From Baylisascaris procyonis (taxonomy: Eukaryota > Nematoda > Chromadorea > Rhabditida > Ascarididae): a DNA stretch of 64,000 bases. The DNA lies in the NCBI GenBank assembly GCA_037389465.1, contig JAZARR010000238.1, forward strand, positions 31,784 to 95,783, read 5' to 3'. The notes beneath the pieces were generated by a model. The model did not search any database and was not told the origin of the DNA. It was given only the letters and a program-made list of their open reading frames with translations. Below are positions 50,613-63,023 of the stretch, in pieces. The position numbers and the translations under genes were made by a program. How positions within the stretch are numbered: the first letter of the stretch is position 1; every line of letters begins with the position of its first letter.

Positions 50613-52696
50613 GCGAGTAGTTCACAAAGCATGATGATATTGCGGTGAATTCAACGGTTGTTTTGTGTCATCTAGATGCCTATAAGTGGCGAGTAGTTCA
50701 CAAAACATGATGATATTGCGGTGAATTCAACGGTTGTTTGTGTCAACTAGATGCCTATAAGTGGCGAGTAGTTCACAAAACATGATGATATTGCGGTGAA
50801 TTCAACGGTTCTTTGTGTCAACTAGACGCCTATAATGGCGAGTAGTTATTTCATAAAGCACGATGATATTGCCTTGAGTTGAACGGCTGTTCGTGTCAAC
50901 TAGTGCCTATGTGGAGAGTAGTTCAAAAAACATTATGATATTGCGGCGAGTTCAGCGCTTCTTTGTGTCAACTAGACGCCTAAAGTGGCAAGTAGTTAGT
51001 TCTCAAAGCATGATGATATTGCGGTGAATTCGACGGTTGTTTGTGTCAACTAGATGCCGATAAGTGGTGCATAGTTCACAAAGCATGATGATATTGCGGT
51101 GAATTGAACGGTTGTTCGTGTCAACTAGATGCCTATAGTTGGCGAGTAGTTCACAAAACATGATGATATTGCTGTGAATTCAACGGTTGTTTGTGTCAAC
51201 TGGATGCCTAATGGCGAGTAGTTCACAAACATGATGATATTGCGGTGAATTCAAAGGTTGTTCGTGTCAAGTAGATGCCTATAAGTGGCGAGTAGTTCGC
51301 AAAACTTGACGATATTGCGGTGAATTGAACGGTTGTTCGTGTCAATTAGATGCCCATGGGTGGCGAGTTGTTCACAAAACATGATGATATTGCGGTGAAC
51401 TGAACGGCTGTTTTTATCAACTAGTGCCTATGTGGCGAGCAGTTCACAACGCGTGAGGATATTGCGGTGAATTCAACGGTTGTTTGTGTCAACCAGACGC
51501 TTATAAGTGGCGAGTAGTTCACAAAACATGATGATATTGGGTGAATTCAGCGGTTGTTTCCGTCAACTAGATGCCTACAAGTGGCGAGTAGTTCACAAAG
51601 CATGACGACATTGCGGTGAATTCAAAGGTTGCTTCTGTCAACTAGATGCCTACAAGTGTTGCCTAGTTCACAAAACATGATGATATTGCGGTGAATTCAA
51701 CGGTTGTTTGTGTCAACTAGACGCCTATAAGTGGCGAGTAGTTCACAAAACATGATGATATTGCGGTGATCTCAGCGGTTCTTTGTGTGAACTAGACGCT
51801 TAAAGTATCGAGTAGTTCACAAAACATGATGATATTGCGGTGAACTCAGCGGTTCTTTGTGTCAACTAGACGCCTAAGTGGCGAGTAGTTCACAAAACAT
51901 GATGATATTGCGGTGAATTCAACGATTGTTTCTGTCAACTAGATGCCTATATGTGGCGAGTAGTTCACAAAGCATGATGATATTGCGGTGAATTCTACGG
52001 TTGTTTTGTGTCATCTAGATGCCTATAAGTGGCGAGTAGTTCACAAAACATGATGATATTGCGGTGAATTCTACGGTTGTTTTGTGTCAACTAGATGCCT
52101 ATATGTGTCGAGTAGTTCACAAAACATGATGATATTGCGGTGAATTCAACGGTTGTTTGTGTCAACTAGACGCCTATAAGTGGCGAGTAGTTCACAAAAC
52201 ATGATGATATTGCGGTGAATTCAACCAACTACATGCGTATAAGTGGCGAGTAGTTCACAAAGCGTGAGGATATTGCGGTGAATTCAACGGTTGTTTGTGT
52301 CAACTAGACGCCAATAAGTGGCGCGTAGTTCACAAAACATGATGATATTGCGGGGAATTGAACGGTTGTTCGTGTCAATTAGATGCCTAGAGGTGGCGAG
52401 TAGTTCACAAAACATGATGGTATTGCTGTGAATTCAACGGTTGTTCGTGTCAACTAGATGCCTATAAGTGGCGCGTAGTTCACAAAACATGATGATATTG
52501 CGGGGAATTGAACGGTTGTTCGTGTCAATTAGATGCCTATAGGTGGCGAGTAGTTCACAAAACTTGATGATATTGCGGTGAATTCTACGGTTGTTTTGTG
52601 TCATCTGGATGTCTATAAGTGGCGAGTAGTTCACAAAACATGATGATATTGCGGTGAATTCAACGGTTGTTTGTGTCAACTAGACGCCTATAAGTG
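50613..52696 (+). repeat. Divergent satellite segment
   Basis: All of it aligns to the monomer, but about 50.9-51.7 kb has many private changes: gtggagagtagttcaaaaa, gcggcgagttcagcgc, ggcaagtagttagttctc, gtgcatagttcac, cccatgggtgg, ctgtttttatcaac, gttcacaacgcgtgagg, gatattgggtg, gcctacaagtgttgcctag. A 63-bp monomer at 52183-52245 lacks twelve bases between two CAAC copies. From about 52.3 kb gcggggaattg monomers appear twice, and consensus-like copies take over at the right edge. Confidence 0.78.
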
Positions 52697-53068
52697 GCGA
52701 GCAGTTCACAAAGCATGATGATATTGCGGTGAATTCAACGGTTGTTTGTGTCAACTAGATGCCTATAAGTGGCGAGTAGTTCACAAAACATGATGATATT
52801 GCGGTGAATTCAACGGTTGTTCGTGTCAACTAGATGCCTATAGGTGGCGAGTAGTTCACAAAACATGATGATATTGCGGTGAATTCAACGGTTGTTTGTG
52901 TCAACTAGATGCCTATAGTGGCGAGTAGTTCACAAACATGATGATATTGCGGTGAATTCAACGGTTGTTTGTGTCAACTAGATGCCTATAAGTGGCGAGT
53001 AGTTCACAAAACATGATGATATTGCGGTGAATTCAACGGTTGTTTGTGTCAACTAGATGCCTAAAGTG

Positions 53069-53143
53069 GCGAGTAGTTCACAAAACATGATGATATTGCG
53101 GTGAATTCAACGGTTGTTTGTGTCAACTAGATGCCTATAAGTG
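53069..53143 (+). repeat. Reference consensus monomer (75 bp)
   Basis: This copy matches the commonest base at essentially every position of the array as judged by eye. It contains, in order, gcgagtagttcacaaaac, the core atgatgatattgcgg, the centre tgaattcaacgg, the T/G-rich part ttgtttgtgtcaac, and the tail tagatgcctataagtg. Composition is 22 A, 23 T, 19 G and 11 C, so it is 40% G+C with more G than C on this strand. The length is a multiple of three, so each frame repeats, but each of the six frames meets a stop within one unit. Confidence 0.93.
53103..53116 (+). other. Central imperfect palindrome on GAATTC (example)
   Basis: The bases cggtgaattcaacg form a 14-bp palindrome with one mismatched pair, centred on an EcoRI site. 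The site is present in most monomers and lost in the gaattg, gatttc and gaactc classes. A digest would give a 75-bp ladder with higher steps where variant classes break the series. It could be a protein site or simply a consequence of base order. Confidence 0.7.
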
Positions 53144-56100
53144 GCGAGTAGTTCACAAAACATGATGATATTGCGGTGAATTCAACGGTTGTTTGTGTCA
53201 ACTAGATGCCTATAGGTGGCGAGTAGTTCAAAAACATGATGATATTGCGGTGAATTCAACGGTTGTTTGTGTCAACTAGATGCCTATAAGTGGCGAGTAG
53301 TTCACAAAACATGATGATATTGCGGTGAATTCAACGGTTGTTTGTGTCAACTAGACGCCTATAGGTGGCGTAGTTCACAAAACATGATGATATTGCGGTG
53401 AATTCAACGGTTGTTTTGTCAACTAGATGCCTATAAGTGGCGAGTAGTTCACAAAACATGATGATATTGCGGTGAATTCAACGGTTGTTTGTGTCAACTA
53501 GATGCCTATAAGTGGCGAGTAGTTCACAAAACATGATGATATTGCGGTAAATTCAACGGTTGTTCGTGTCAACTAGATGCCTATAAGTGGCGAGTAGTTC
53601 ACAAAGCATGATGATATTGCGGTGAATTCAACGGTTGTTTGTGTCAACTAGACGCCTATAAGTGGCGAGTAGTTCACAAAACATGATGATATTGCGGTGA
53701 TCTCAGCGGTTCTTTGTGTGATCTAGACGCCTGAAGTGGCGAGTAGTTCACAAAACATGATGATATTGCGGTGAATTCAACTTTGTTTTTGTGTCAACTA
53801 GATGCCTATAAGTGGCGAGTAGTTCACAAAACATGATGATATTGCGGTGAATTCGACGATTGTTTCTGTCAACTAGATGCCTATATGTGGCGAGTAGTTC
53901 ACAAAGCATGATGATATTGCGGTGAATTCAACGGTTGTTTGTGTCAACTAGACGCCTAAAGTGGCGAGTAGATAGTTCACAAAACATGATGATATTGCGG
54001 TGAATTCAACGGTTGTTTTGTGTCATCTGGATGCCTATAAGTGGCGAGTAGTTCACAAAACATGATGATATTGTGGTGAATTCTACGGTTGTTTTGTGTC
54101 AACTAGATGCCTATAAGTGGCGAGTAGTTCACAAAACATGATGATATTGCGGTGAATTCAACGGTTGTTTGTGTCAACTAGACGACTATAACAGGCGAGT
54201 AGTTCACAAAACATGATGATATTGCGGTGAACTCAGCGGTTCTTTGTGTCAACTAGACGCCTAAAGTGGCGAGTAGTTCACAAAACATGATGATATTGCG
54301 GTGAATTCAACTTTGTTTTGTGTCAACTAGATGCCTATATGTGGCGAGTAGTTCAAAAACATGATGATATTGCGGTGAATTCAGCGGTTCTTTGTGTGAA
54401 CTAGACGCCTCAAGTGGCGAGTAGTTCACAAAACATGATGATATTGCGGTGAATTCAACGGTTGTTTTGTGTCAACTAGATGCCTATAAGTGGCGAGTAG
54501 TTCACAAAACATGATGATATTGCGGTGAATTCAACGGTTGTTTTGTGTCAACTAGATGCCTATAAGTGGCGAGTAGTTCACAAACATGATGATATTGCGG
54601 TGAATTCAACGGTTGTTTGTGTCAACTAGACGCCTAAAGTGGCGAGTAGTTCACAAAACATGATGATATTGCGGTGAATTCAACGGTTGTTTGTGTCAAC
54701 TAGATGCCTATAAGTGGCGAGTAGTTCACAAAACATGATGATATTGCGGTGAATTGAACGGTTGTTCGTGTCAACTAGATGCCTATAGGTGGCGAGTAGT
54801 TCACAAAACATGATGATATTGCGGTGAATTCAACGGTTGTTTGTGTCAACTAGATGCCTATAAGTGGCGAGTAGTTCACAAAACATGATGATATTGCGGT
54901 GAATTCAACGGTTGTTTGTGTCAACTAGACGCCTAAGTGGCGAGTAGTTCACAAAACATGATGATATTGCGGTGAATTCAACGGTTGTTTGTGTCAACTA
55001 GATGCCTATATGGCGAGTAGTTCACAAAGCATGATGATATTGCGGTGAATTCAACGGTTGTTTGTGTCAACTAGACGCCTAAAGTGGCGAGTAGTAGTTC
55101 ACAAAACATGATGATATTGCGGTGAATTCAACGGTTGTTTTGTGTCAACTAGATGCCTATAAGTGGCGAGTAGTTCACAAAACATGATGATATTGCGGTG
55201 AATTCAACGGTTGTTTGTGTCAACTAGACGCCTATAAGTGGCGAGTAGTTCACAAAACATGATGATATTGCGGTGAACTCAGCGGTTCTTTGTGTCAACT
55301 AGACGCCTAAAGTGGCGAGTAGTTCACAAAACATGATGATATTGCGGTGAATTCAACTTTGTTTGTGTCAACTAGATGCCTATATTTGGCGAGTAGTTCA
55401 AAAACATGATGATATTGCGGTGAACTCAGCGGTTCTTTGTGTGAACTAGACGCCTCAAGTGGCGAGTAGTTCACAAAACATGATGATATTGCGGTGAATT
55501 CAACGGTTGTTTTGTGTCATCTAGATGCCTATAAGTGGCGAGTAGTTCACAAAACATGATGATATTGCGGTGAATTCTACGGTTGTTTTGTCAACTAGAT
55601 GCCTATAAGTGGCGAGTAGTTCACAAAACATGATGATATTGCGGTGAATTCTACGGTTGTTTGTGTCAACTAGACGCCTAAAGTGGCGAGTAGTTCACAA
55701 AACATGATGATATTGCGGTGAACTTTTGTTTTGTGTCAACTAGATGCCTATAAGTGGCGAGTAGTTCACAAAACATGATGATATTGCGGTGAATTGAACG
55801 GTTGTTCGTGTCAATTAGATGCCTATAAGTGGCGAGTAGTTCACAAAACATGATGATATTGCGGTGAATTCAACGGTTGTTTGTGTCAACTAGATGCCTA
55901 TATGTGGCGAGTAGTTCACAAAACATGATGATATTGCGGTGTCGACGATTGTTTCTGTCAACTAGATGCCTATATGTGGCGAGTAGTTCACAAAACATGA
56001 TGATATTGCGGTGAATTCAACGGTTGTTTTGTGTCATCTGGATGCCTATAAGTGGCGAGTAGTTCGCAAAACATGATGATATTGCGGTGAATTCAACGGT

Positions 56101-57175
56101 TGTTTGTGTCAACTAGACGACCTACAGGCGAGTAGTTCACAAAACATGATGATATTGCGGTGAACTCAGCGGTTCTTTGTGTGAACTAGACGCCTAAAGT
56201 GGCGAGTAGTTCACAAAACATGATGATATTGCGGTGAATTCAACTTCTGTTTTGTCAACTAGATGCCTATATTTGGCGAGTAGTTCAAAAACATGATGAT
56301 ATTGCGGTGAACTGAGCGGTTCTTTGTGTGAACTAGACGCCTCAAGTGGCGAGTAGTTCACAAAACATGATGATATTGCGGTGAATTCAACGGTTGTTTT
56401 GTGTCAACTGGATGCCTATAAGTGGCGAGTAGTTCACAAAACATGATGATATTGCGGTGAATTCAACGGTTGTTTTGTGTCAACTAGATGCCTATAAGTG
56501 GCGAGTAGTTCACAAGAATGATGATATTGCGGTGAATTCAACGGTTGTTTTGTGTGAACTAGACGCCTAAAGTGGCGAGTAGTTCACAAAACATGATGAT
56601 ATTGCGGTGACTTCAACTTTTGTTTTGTGTCAACTAGATGCCTATAAGTGGCGAGTAGTTCACAAAGCATGATGATATTGCGGTGAATTGAACGGTTGTT
56701 TGTGTCAACTAGATGCCTATAGGTGGCGAGTAGTTCACAAAACATGATGATATTGCGGTGAATTCAACGGTTGTTTGTGTCAACTAGATGCCTATAAGTG
56801 GCGAGTAGTTCACAAAGCATGATGATATTGCGGTGAATTCAACGGTTGTTTGTGTCAACTAGACGCCTATAAGTGGCGAGTAGTTCACAAAACATGATGA
56901 TATTGCGGTGAATTCAACGGTTGTTTGTGTCAACTAGATGCCTATAGGTGGCGAGTAGTTCACAAAACATGATGATATTGCGGTGAATTCAACGGTTGTT
57001 TCTGTCAACTAGATGCCTATAAGTGGCGAGTAGTTCACAAAACTTGATGATATTGCGGTGAATTCAACGGTTGTTTGTGTCAACTAGATGCCTATATGTG
57101 GCGAGTAGTTCACAAAACATGATGATATTGCGGTGAATTCAACGGTTGTTTGTGTCAATTAGATGCCTATAAGTG

Positions 57176-58148
57176 GCGAGTAGTTCACAAAGCATGATGA
57201 TATTGCTGTGGTCTCAGCTGTTCTTTGTGTGAACTAGACGCTTGAAGTATCGAGTACTTCACAAAGCATGATGATATTGCGGTGAATTGAACGGCTGTTA
57301 GTGTCAATAAGATGCCTATATGTGGCGAGTAGTTCACAAAGCATGATGATATTGCGGTGAATTCAACGGTTGTTTGTGTCAACTAGACGCCTAAAGTGGC
57401 GAGTAGATAGTTCACAAAACATGATGATATTGCGGTGAATTCAACGGTTGTTTTGTGTCATCTGGATGCCTATAAGTGGCGAGTAGTTCGCAAAACATGA
57501 TGATATTGTGGTGAATTCAACGGTTGTTTGTGCCAACTAGACGACTATAACAGGCGAGCAGTTCACAAAACATGATGATATTGCGGTGAACTCAGCGGAT
57601 CTTTGTGTGAACTAGACGCCTAAAGCGTCGAGTAGTTCATAAAACATGATGATATTGCGGTGAATTCAACTTCTGTTTTGTGTCAACTAGATGCCTATAT
57701 TTGGCGAGTAGTTCAAAAACATGATTATATTGCGGTGAACTGAGCGGTTCTTTGTGTGATCTAGACGCCTCAAGTGGCGAGTAGTTCACAAAACATGTTA
57801 TATTGCGGTGAATTCAACGGTTGTTTTGTGTCATCTGGATGTCTATAAGTGGCGAGTAGTTCACAAAACATGATGATATTGCGGTGAACTCAGCGGATCT
57901 TTGTGTGAACTAGACGCCTAAAGTGGCGAGTAGTTCACAAAACATGATGATATTGCGGTGAATTCAACTTTTGTTTTGTGTCAACTAGATGCCTATAAGT
58001 GGCGAGTTGTTCCAAAGCATGATGATATTGCGGTGAATTCAACTTTTGTTTTGTGTCAACTAGATGCCTATATTTGGCGAGTAGTTCACAAGACTTGATG
58101 ATATTGCGGTGAATTGAACGGTTGTTAGTGTCAATAGAGATATAGGTG
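57176..58148 (+). repeat. Duplicated 13-monomer block E, copy 1
   Basis: Thirteen monomers begin with ctgtggtctcagctg and gacgcttgaag. Others include gtgccaactagacgac (57530), gttcataaaac, and aaacatgttatattgcgg with a two-monomer-wide loss of the usual gatgat (57794). The same order occurs at 63024-63983, offset about 5840 bp. Confidence 0.82.
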
Positions 58149-58450
58149 GCGAGTAGTTCAGAAAACATGATGATATTGCGGTGAACTCAGCGGTTCTTTC
58201 TGTCAACCAGACGCCTAAAGTGGCGAGTAGTTAGTTCACAAAGCATATGATATTGCGGTGAATTCAACGGTTGTTTGTGTCAACTAGACGACTATAACTG
58301 GCGAGTAGTTCACAGAACATGATGATGTTGCGGTGAATTCAGCGGCTCTTTGTGTGAACTAGACGCTTAAAGTGGCGAGTACTTCACAAAACATGATGAT
58401 ATTGCGGTGAATTCAACGGTTGTTTGGTGTCAACTGGATGTCTATAAGTG
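58149..58450 (+). repeat. Linking monomers, caaccag group (4 copies)
   Basis: The order gttcagaaaac with tttctgtcaaccag, agttagttcac with aaagcatatgatattgcgg, gttcacagaac with gatgttgcgg, then gtacttcac resembles the start of the 14-monomer units at 48736 and 49784. Confidence 0.75.
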
Positions 58451-60103
58451 GCGAGTAGTTCACAAGACTTGATGATATTGCGGTGAATTGAACCTCTGTT
58501 AGTGTCAATAAGATGCCTATAGGTCGCGAGTAGTTCAGAAAACATGATGATATTGCGGTGAACTCAGCGGTTCTTTGTGTCAACTAGACGCCTAAAGTGG
58601 CGAGTAGTTAGTTCACAAAGCATGATGATATTGCGGTGAATTCAACGGTTGTTTGTGTCAACTAGATGCCTATACTGGCGAGTAGTTCACAGAACATGAT
58701 GATATTGCGGTGAATTCAGCGGATCTTTGTGTGAACTAGACGCCTAAAGTGGCGAGTAGTTCACAAAACATGATGATATTGCGGTGAACTCAGCGGATCT
58801 TTGTGTGAACTAGACGCCTAAAGTGGCGAGTAGTTCACAAAACATGATGATATTGCGGTGAATTCAACTTTTGTTTTGTGTCAACTAGATGCCTATAAGT
58901 GGCGAGTTGTTCACAAAGCATGATGATATTGCGGTGATTTCAACTTTTGTTTTGTGTCAACTAGATGCCTATATGTGGCGAGTAGTTAGTTCACAAGACT
59001 TGATGATATTGCGGTGAATTCAACTTTTGTTTTGTGTGAACTAGATGCCTATATGTGGCGAGTAGTTCACAAAACATGATGATATTGCGGTGTCGACGAT
59101 TGTTTCTGTCAACTAGATGCCTATATGTGGCGAGTAGTTCACAAAGCATGATGATATTGCGGTGAATTCAACGGTTGTTTTGTGTCAACTAGATGCCTAT
59201 AAGTGGCGAGTAGTTCACAAAACATGATGATATTGCGGTGAATTCAACGGTTGTTTGTGTCAACTAGAACTATAACAGGCGAGTAGTTCACAAAACATGA
59301 TGATATTGCGGTGAACTCAGCCGATCTTTGTGTGAACTAGACGCCTAAAGTGGCGAGTAGTTCACAAAACATGATGATATTGCGGTGAATTCAACGGTTG
59401 TTTTGTGTCATCTGAATGTCTATAAGTGGCGAGTAGTTCACAAGACTTGATGATATTGCGGTGAATTGAACGGTTGTTTGTGTCAATAAGATGCCTATAG
59501 GTCGCGAGTAGTTCAGAAAACATGATGATATTGCGGTGAACTCAGCGGTTCTTTCTGTCAACCAGACGCCTGAAGTGGCGAGTAGTTAGTTCACAAAGCA
59601 TGATGATATTGCGGTGAATTCAACGGTTGTTTGTGTCAACTAGACGACTATACTGGCGAGTAGTTCACAAAACATGATGATATTGCGGTGAATTCAGCGG
59701 ATCTTTGTGTGAACTAGACGCCTAAAGTGGCGAGTAGTTCACAAAACATGATGATATTGCGGTGAACTCAGCGGTTCTTTGTGTCAACTAGACGCCTAAA
59801 GTGGCGAGTAGTTCACAAAACATGATGATATTGCGGTGAATTCAACTTTTGTTTTGTGTCAACTAGATGCCTATAAGTGGCGAGTTGTTCCCAAAGCATG
59901 ATGATATTGCGGTGATTTCAACTTTTGTTTTGTGTCAACTAGATGCCTATATGTGGCGAGTAGTTCACAAGACATGATGATATTGCGGTGAATTCAACTT
60001 TTGTTTGTGTCAACTAGATGCCTATATGTGGCGAGTAGTTCACAAAACATGATGATATTGCGGTGATCGACGATTGTTTCTGTCAACTAGATGCCTATAT
60101 GTG
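58451..60103 (+). repeat. Long-distance duplicated block C, copy 2
   Basis: It repeats the marker order of 48661-50612: gaacctctgttag (58490), agttagttcac, gttcacagaac, ggtgtcgacgattg (59090), cagccgatctttg (near 59320), tttctgtcaaccag (59557) and a gatcgacgattg monomer near 60065. The offset is about 9720 bp through the middle. It is shorter by about four monomers overall. Confidence 0.77.
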
Positions 60104-63023
60104 GCGAGTAGTTCACAAAGCATGATGATATTGCGGTGAATTCAACGGTTGTTTTGTGTCATCTGGATGCCTATAAGTGGCGAGTAGTTCGCAAAACATG
60201 ATGATATTGTGGTGAATTCAACGGTTGTTTGTGTCAACTAGATGCCTATAAGTGGCGAGTAGTTCACAAAACATGATGATATTGCGGTGAACTCAGCTGT
60301 TCTTTGTGTGAACTAGACGCCTAAAGTGGCGAGTAGTTCACAAAACATGATGATATTGCGGTGAATTGAACGGTTGTTTGTGTCAACTAGATGCCTATAT
60401 GTGGCGAGTAGTTCACAAAGCATGATGATATTGCGGTGAATTCAACGGTTGTTTGTGTCAACTAGACGCCTAAAGTGGCGAGTAGTAGTTCACAAAACAT
60501 GATGATATTGCGGTGAATTCAACGGTTGTTTGTGTCAACTAGATGCCTATAAGTGGCGAGTAGTTCACAAAACATGATGATATTGCGGTGAATTGAACGG
60601 TTGTTCGTGTCAATTAGATGCCTATAGGTGGCGAGTAGTTCACAAAACATGATGATATTGCGGTGAATTCAACGGTTGTTTGTGTCAACTAGATGCCTAA
60701 TAGTGGCGAGTAGTTCACAAACATGATGATATTGCGGTGAATTCAACGGTTGTTCGTGTCAACTAGATGCCTATAAGTGGCGAGTAGTTCACAAAGCATG
60801 ATGATATTGCGGTGAATTCAACGGTTCTTTGTGTCAACTAGATGCCTAAAGTGGCGTAGTAGTTCACAAAGCATGATGATATTGCGGTGAATTCAACGGT
60901 TGTTTGTGTCAACTAGACGCCTATAAGTGGCGAGTAGTTCACAAAACATGATGATATTGCGGTGAATTCAACGGTTGTTCATTCATATGCCTATAGGTGG
61001 CGAGTAGTTCACAAAACATGATGATATTGCGGTGAATTCAACGGTTGTTTGTGTCAACTAGATGCCTATAAGTGGCGAGTAGTTCACAAAACTTGATGAT
61101 ATTGCGGTGAATTCAACGGTTGTTCGTGTCAACTAGATGCCTATGGGTGGCGAGTAGTTCACAAAACATGATGATATTGCGGTGAACTGAACGGTTGTTT
61201 TGTCAACTAGATGCCTATAAGTGGCGAGTAGTTCACAAAACATGATGATATTGCGGTGAATTCAACGGTTGTTTGTGTCAACTAGATGCCTATAAGTGGC
61301 GAGTAGTTCACAAAACATTATGATATTGCGGTGAATTCAACGGTTGTTCGTGTCAATTATGCCTATAAGTGGCGAGTAGTTCACAAAGCATGATGATATT
61401 GCGGTGAATTCAACGGTTGTTTGTGTCAACTAGACGCCTATAAGTGGCGAGTAGTTCACAAAACATGATGATATTGCGGTGATTCAACTGTTGTTTGTGT
61501 CAACTAGACGCCTAAGTATCGAGTAGTTCACAAAACATGATGATATTGCGGTGAATTCAACTTTGTTTTTGTGTCAACTAGATGCCTATAAGTGGCGAGT
61601 AGTTCACAAAACATGATGATATTGCGGTGAATTCAACGGTTGTTTGTGTCAACTAGATGCCTATATGTGGCGAGTAGTTCACAAAGCATGATGATATTGC
61701 GGTGAATTCAACGGTTGTTTGTGTCAACTAGACGCCTAAAGTGGCGAGTAGTAGTTCACAAAACATGATGATATTGCGGTGAATTCAACGGTTGTTTTGT
61801 GTCAACTAGATGCCTATAAGTGGCGAGTAGTTCACAAAACATGATGATATTGCGGTGAATTCAACGGTTGTTTTGTGTCAACTAGATGCCTATAAGTGGC
61901 GAGTAGTTCACAAAACATGATGATATTGCGGTGAATTCAACGGTTGTTCGTGTCAACTAGACGCCTATGACAGGCGAGTAGTTCACAAAACATGATGATA
62001 TTGCGGTGAACTCAGCGGTTCTTTGTGTGAACTAGACGCCTAAAGTGGCGAGTAGTTCACAAAACATGATGATATTGCGGTGAATTCAACTTTGTTTGTG
62101 TCAACTAGATGCCTATATTTGGCGAGTAGTTCACAAAACATGATGATATTGCGGTGAATTCAGCGGTTGTTTGTGTCAACTAGACGCCTAAAGTGGCGAG
62201 TAGTTCACAAAACATGATGATATTGCGGTGAATTCAACGGTTGTTTTGTGTCAACTGGATGCCTATAAGTGGCGAGTAGTTCACAAAACTTGATGATATT
62301 GCGGTGAATTCTACGGTTGTTTTGTGTCATCTGGATGTCTATAAGTGTCGAGTAGTTCGCAAAAATTCATGATATTGCGGTGAATTCTACGGTTGTTTTG
62401 TGTCAACTAGACGCCTAAAGTGGCGAGTAGTTCACAAAACATGATGATATTGCGGTGAATTCAACTTTTGTTTTGTGTCAACTAGATGCCTATAAGTGGC
62501 GAGTAGTTCACAAAGCATGATGATATTGCGGTGAATTGAACGGTTGTTCGTGTCAATTAGATGCCTATAGGTGGCGAGTTGTTCACAAAACATGATGATA
62601 TTGCGGTGAATTCAACGGTTGTTTGTGTCAACTAGATGCCTATAAGTGGCGAGTAGTTCACAAAACATGATGATATTGCGGTGAATTCAACGGTTGTTTG
62701 TGTCAACTAGATGCCTATAAGTGGCGAGTAGTTCACAAAACATGAGGATATTGCGGGGAATTGAACGGTTGTTCGTGTCAATTATATGCCTATAGGTGGC
62801 GAGTAGTTCACAAAACATGATGATATTGCGGTGAATTCAACGGTTGTTTGTGTCAACTAGATGCCTATAAGTGGCGAGTAGTTCACAAAACTTGATGATA
62901 TTGCGGTGAATTCAACGGTTGTTTGTGTCAACTAGACGCCAATATGTGGCGAGTAGTTCACAAAACATGATGATATTGCGGTGAACTGAACGGTTGTTTG
63001 TGTCAACTATATGCCTATAAGTG
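60104..63023 (+). repeat. Consensus-like satellite, second homogenised stretch
   Basis: These are mostly near-consensus monomers with agtagtagttcac (60483, 61750) and gaattgaacggttgttcg variants. A 70-bp monomer at 60930-60999 has ttgttcattcatatgcc, a small deletion with substitutions. The group at 61.48-62.25 kb (tgattcaactg, ctttgtttttgtg, tgacaggcgag) parallels 53.70-54.5 kb at an offset of about 7780 bp. Confidence 0.8.

Larger units (their letters stand above)
52697..57175 (+). repeat. Consensus-like, homogenised satellite
   Basis: The first kilobase (52697-53700) is a run of monomers that differ from the consensus by only one or a few bases each, mostly single-base deletions in aaaac or changes in the tataag tail. 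Classes D and G are absent and class T is sparse until 53.7 kb, where a mixed group returns, followed by further near-consensus runs at 54.6-55.3 and 56.65-57.17 kb. One ggtgtcgacgattg monomer lies at 55939. Confidence 0.82.

Noticed and set aside
60977..60992. Unusual string ttcattcatatgcc
   Set aside because: Explained by a small deletion and substitutions in one monomer tail; too short to be anything else.
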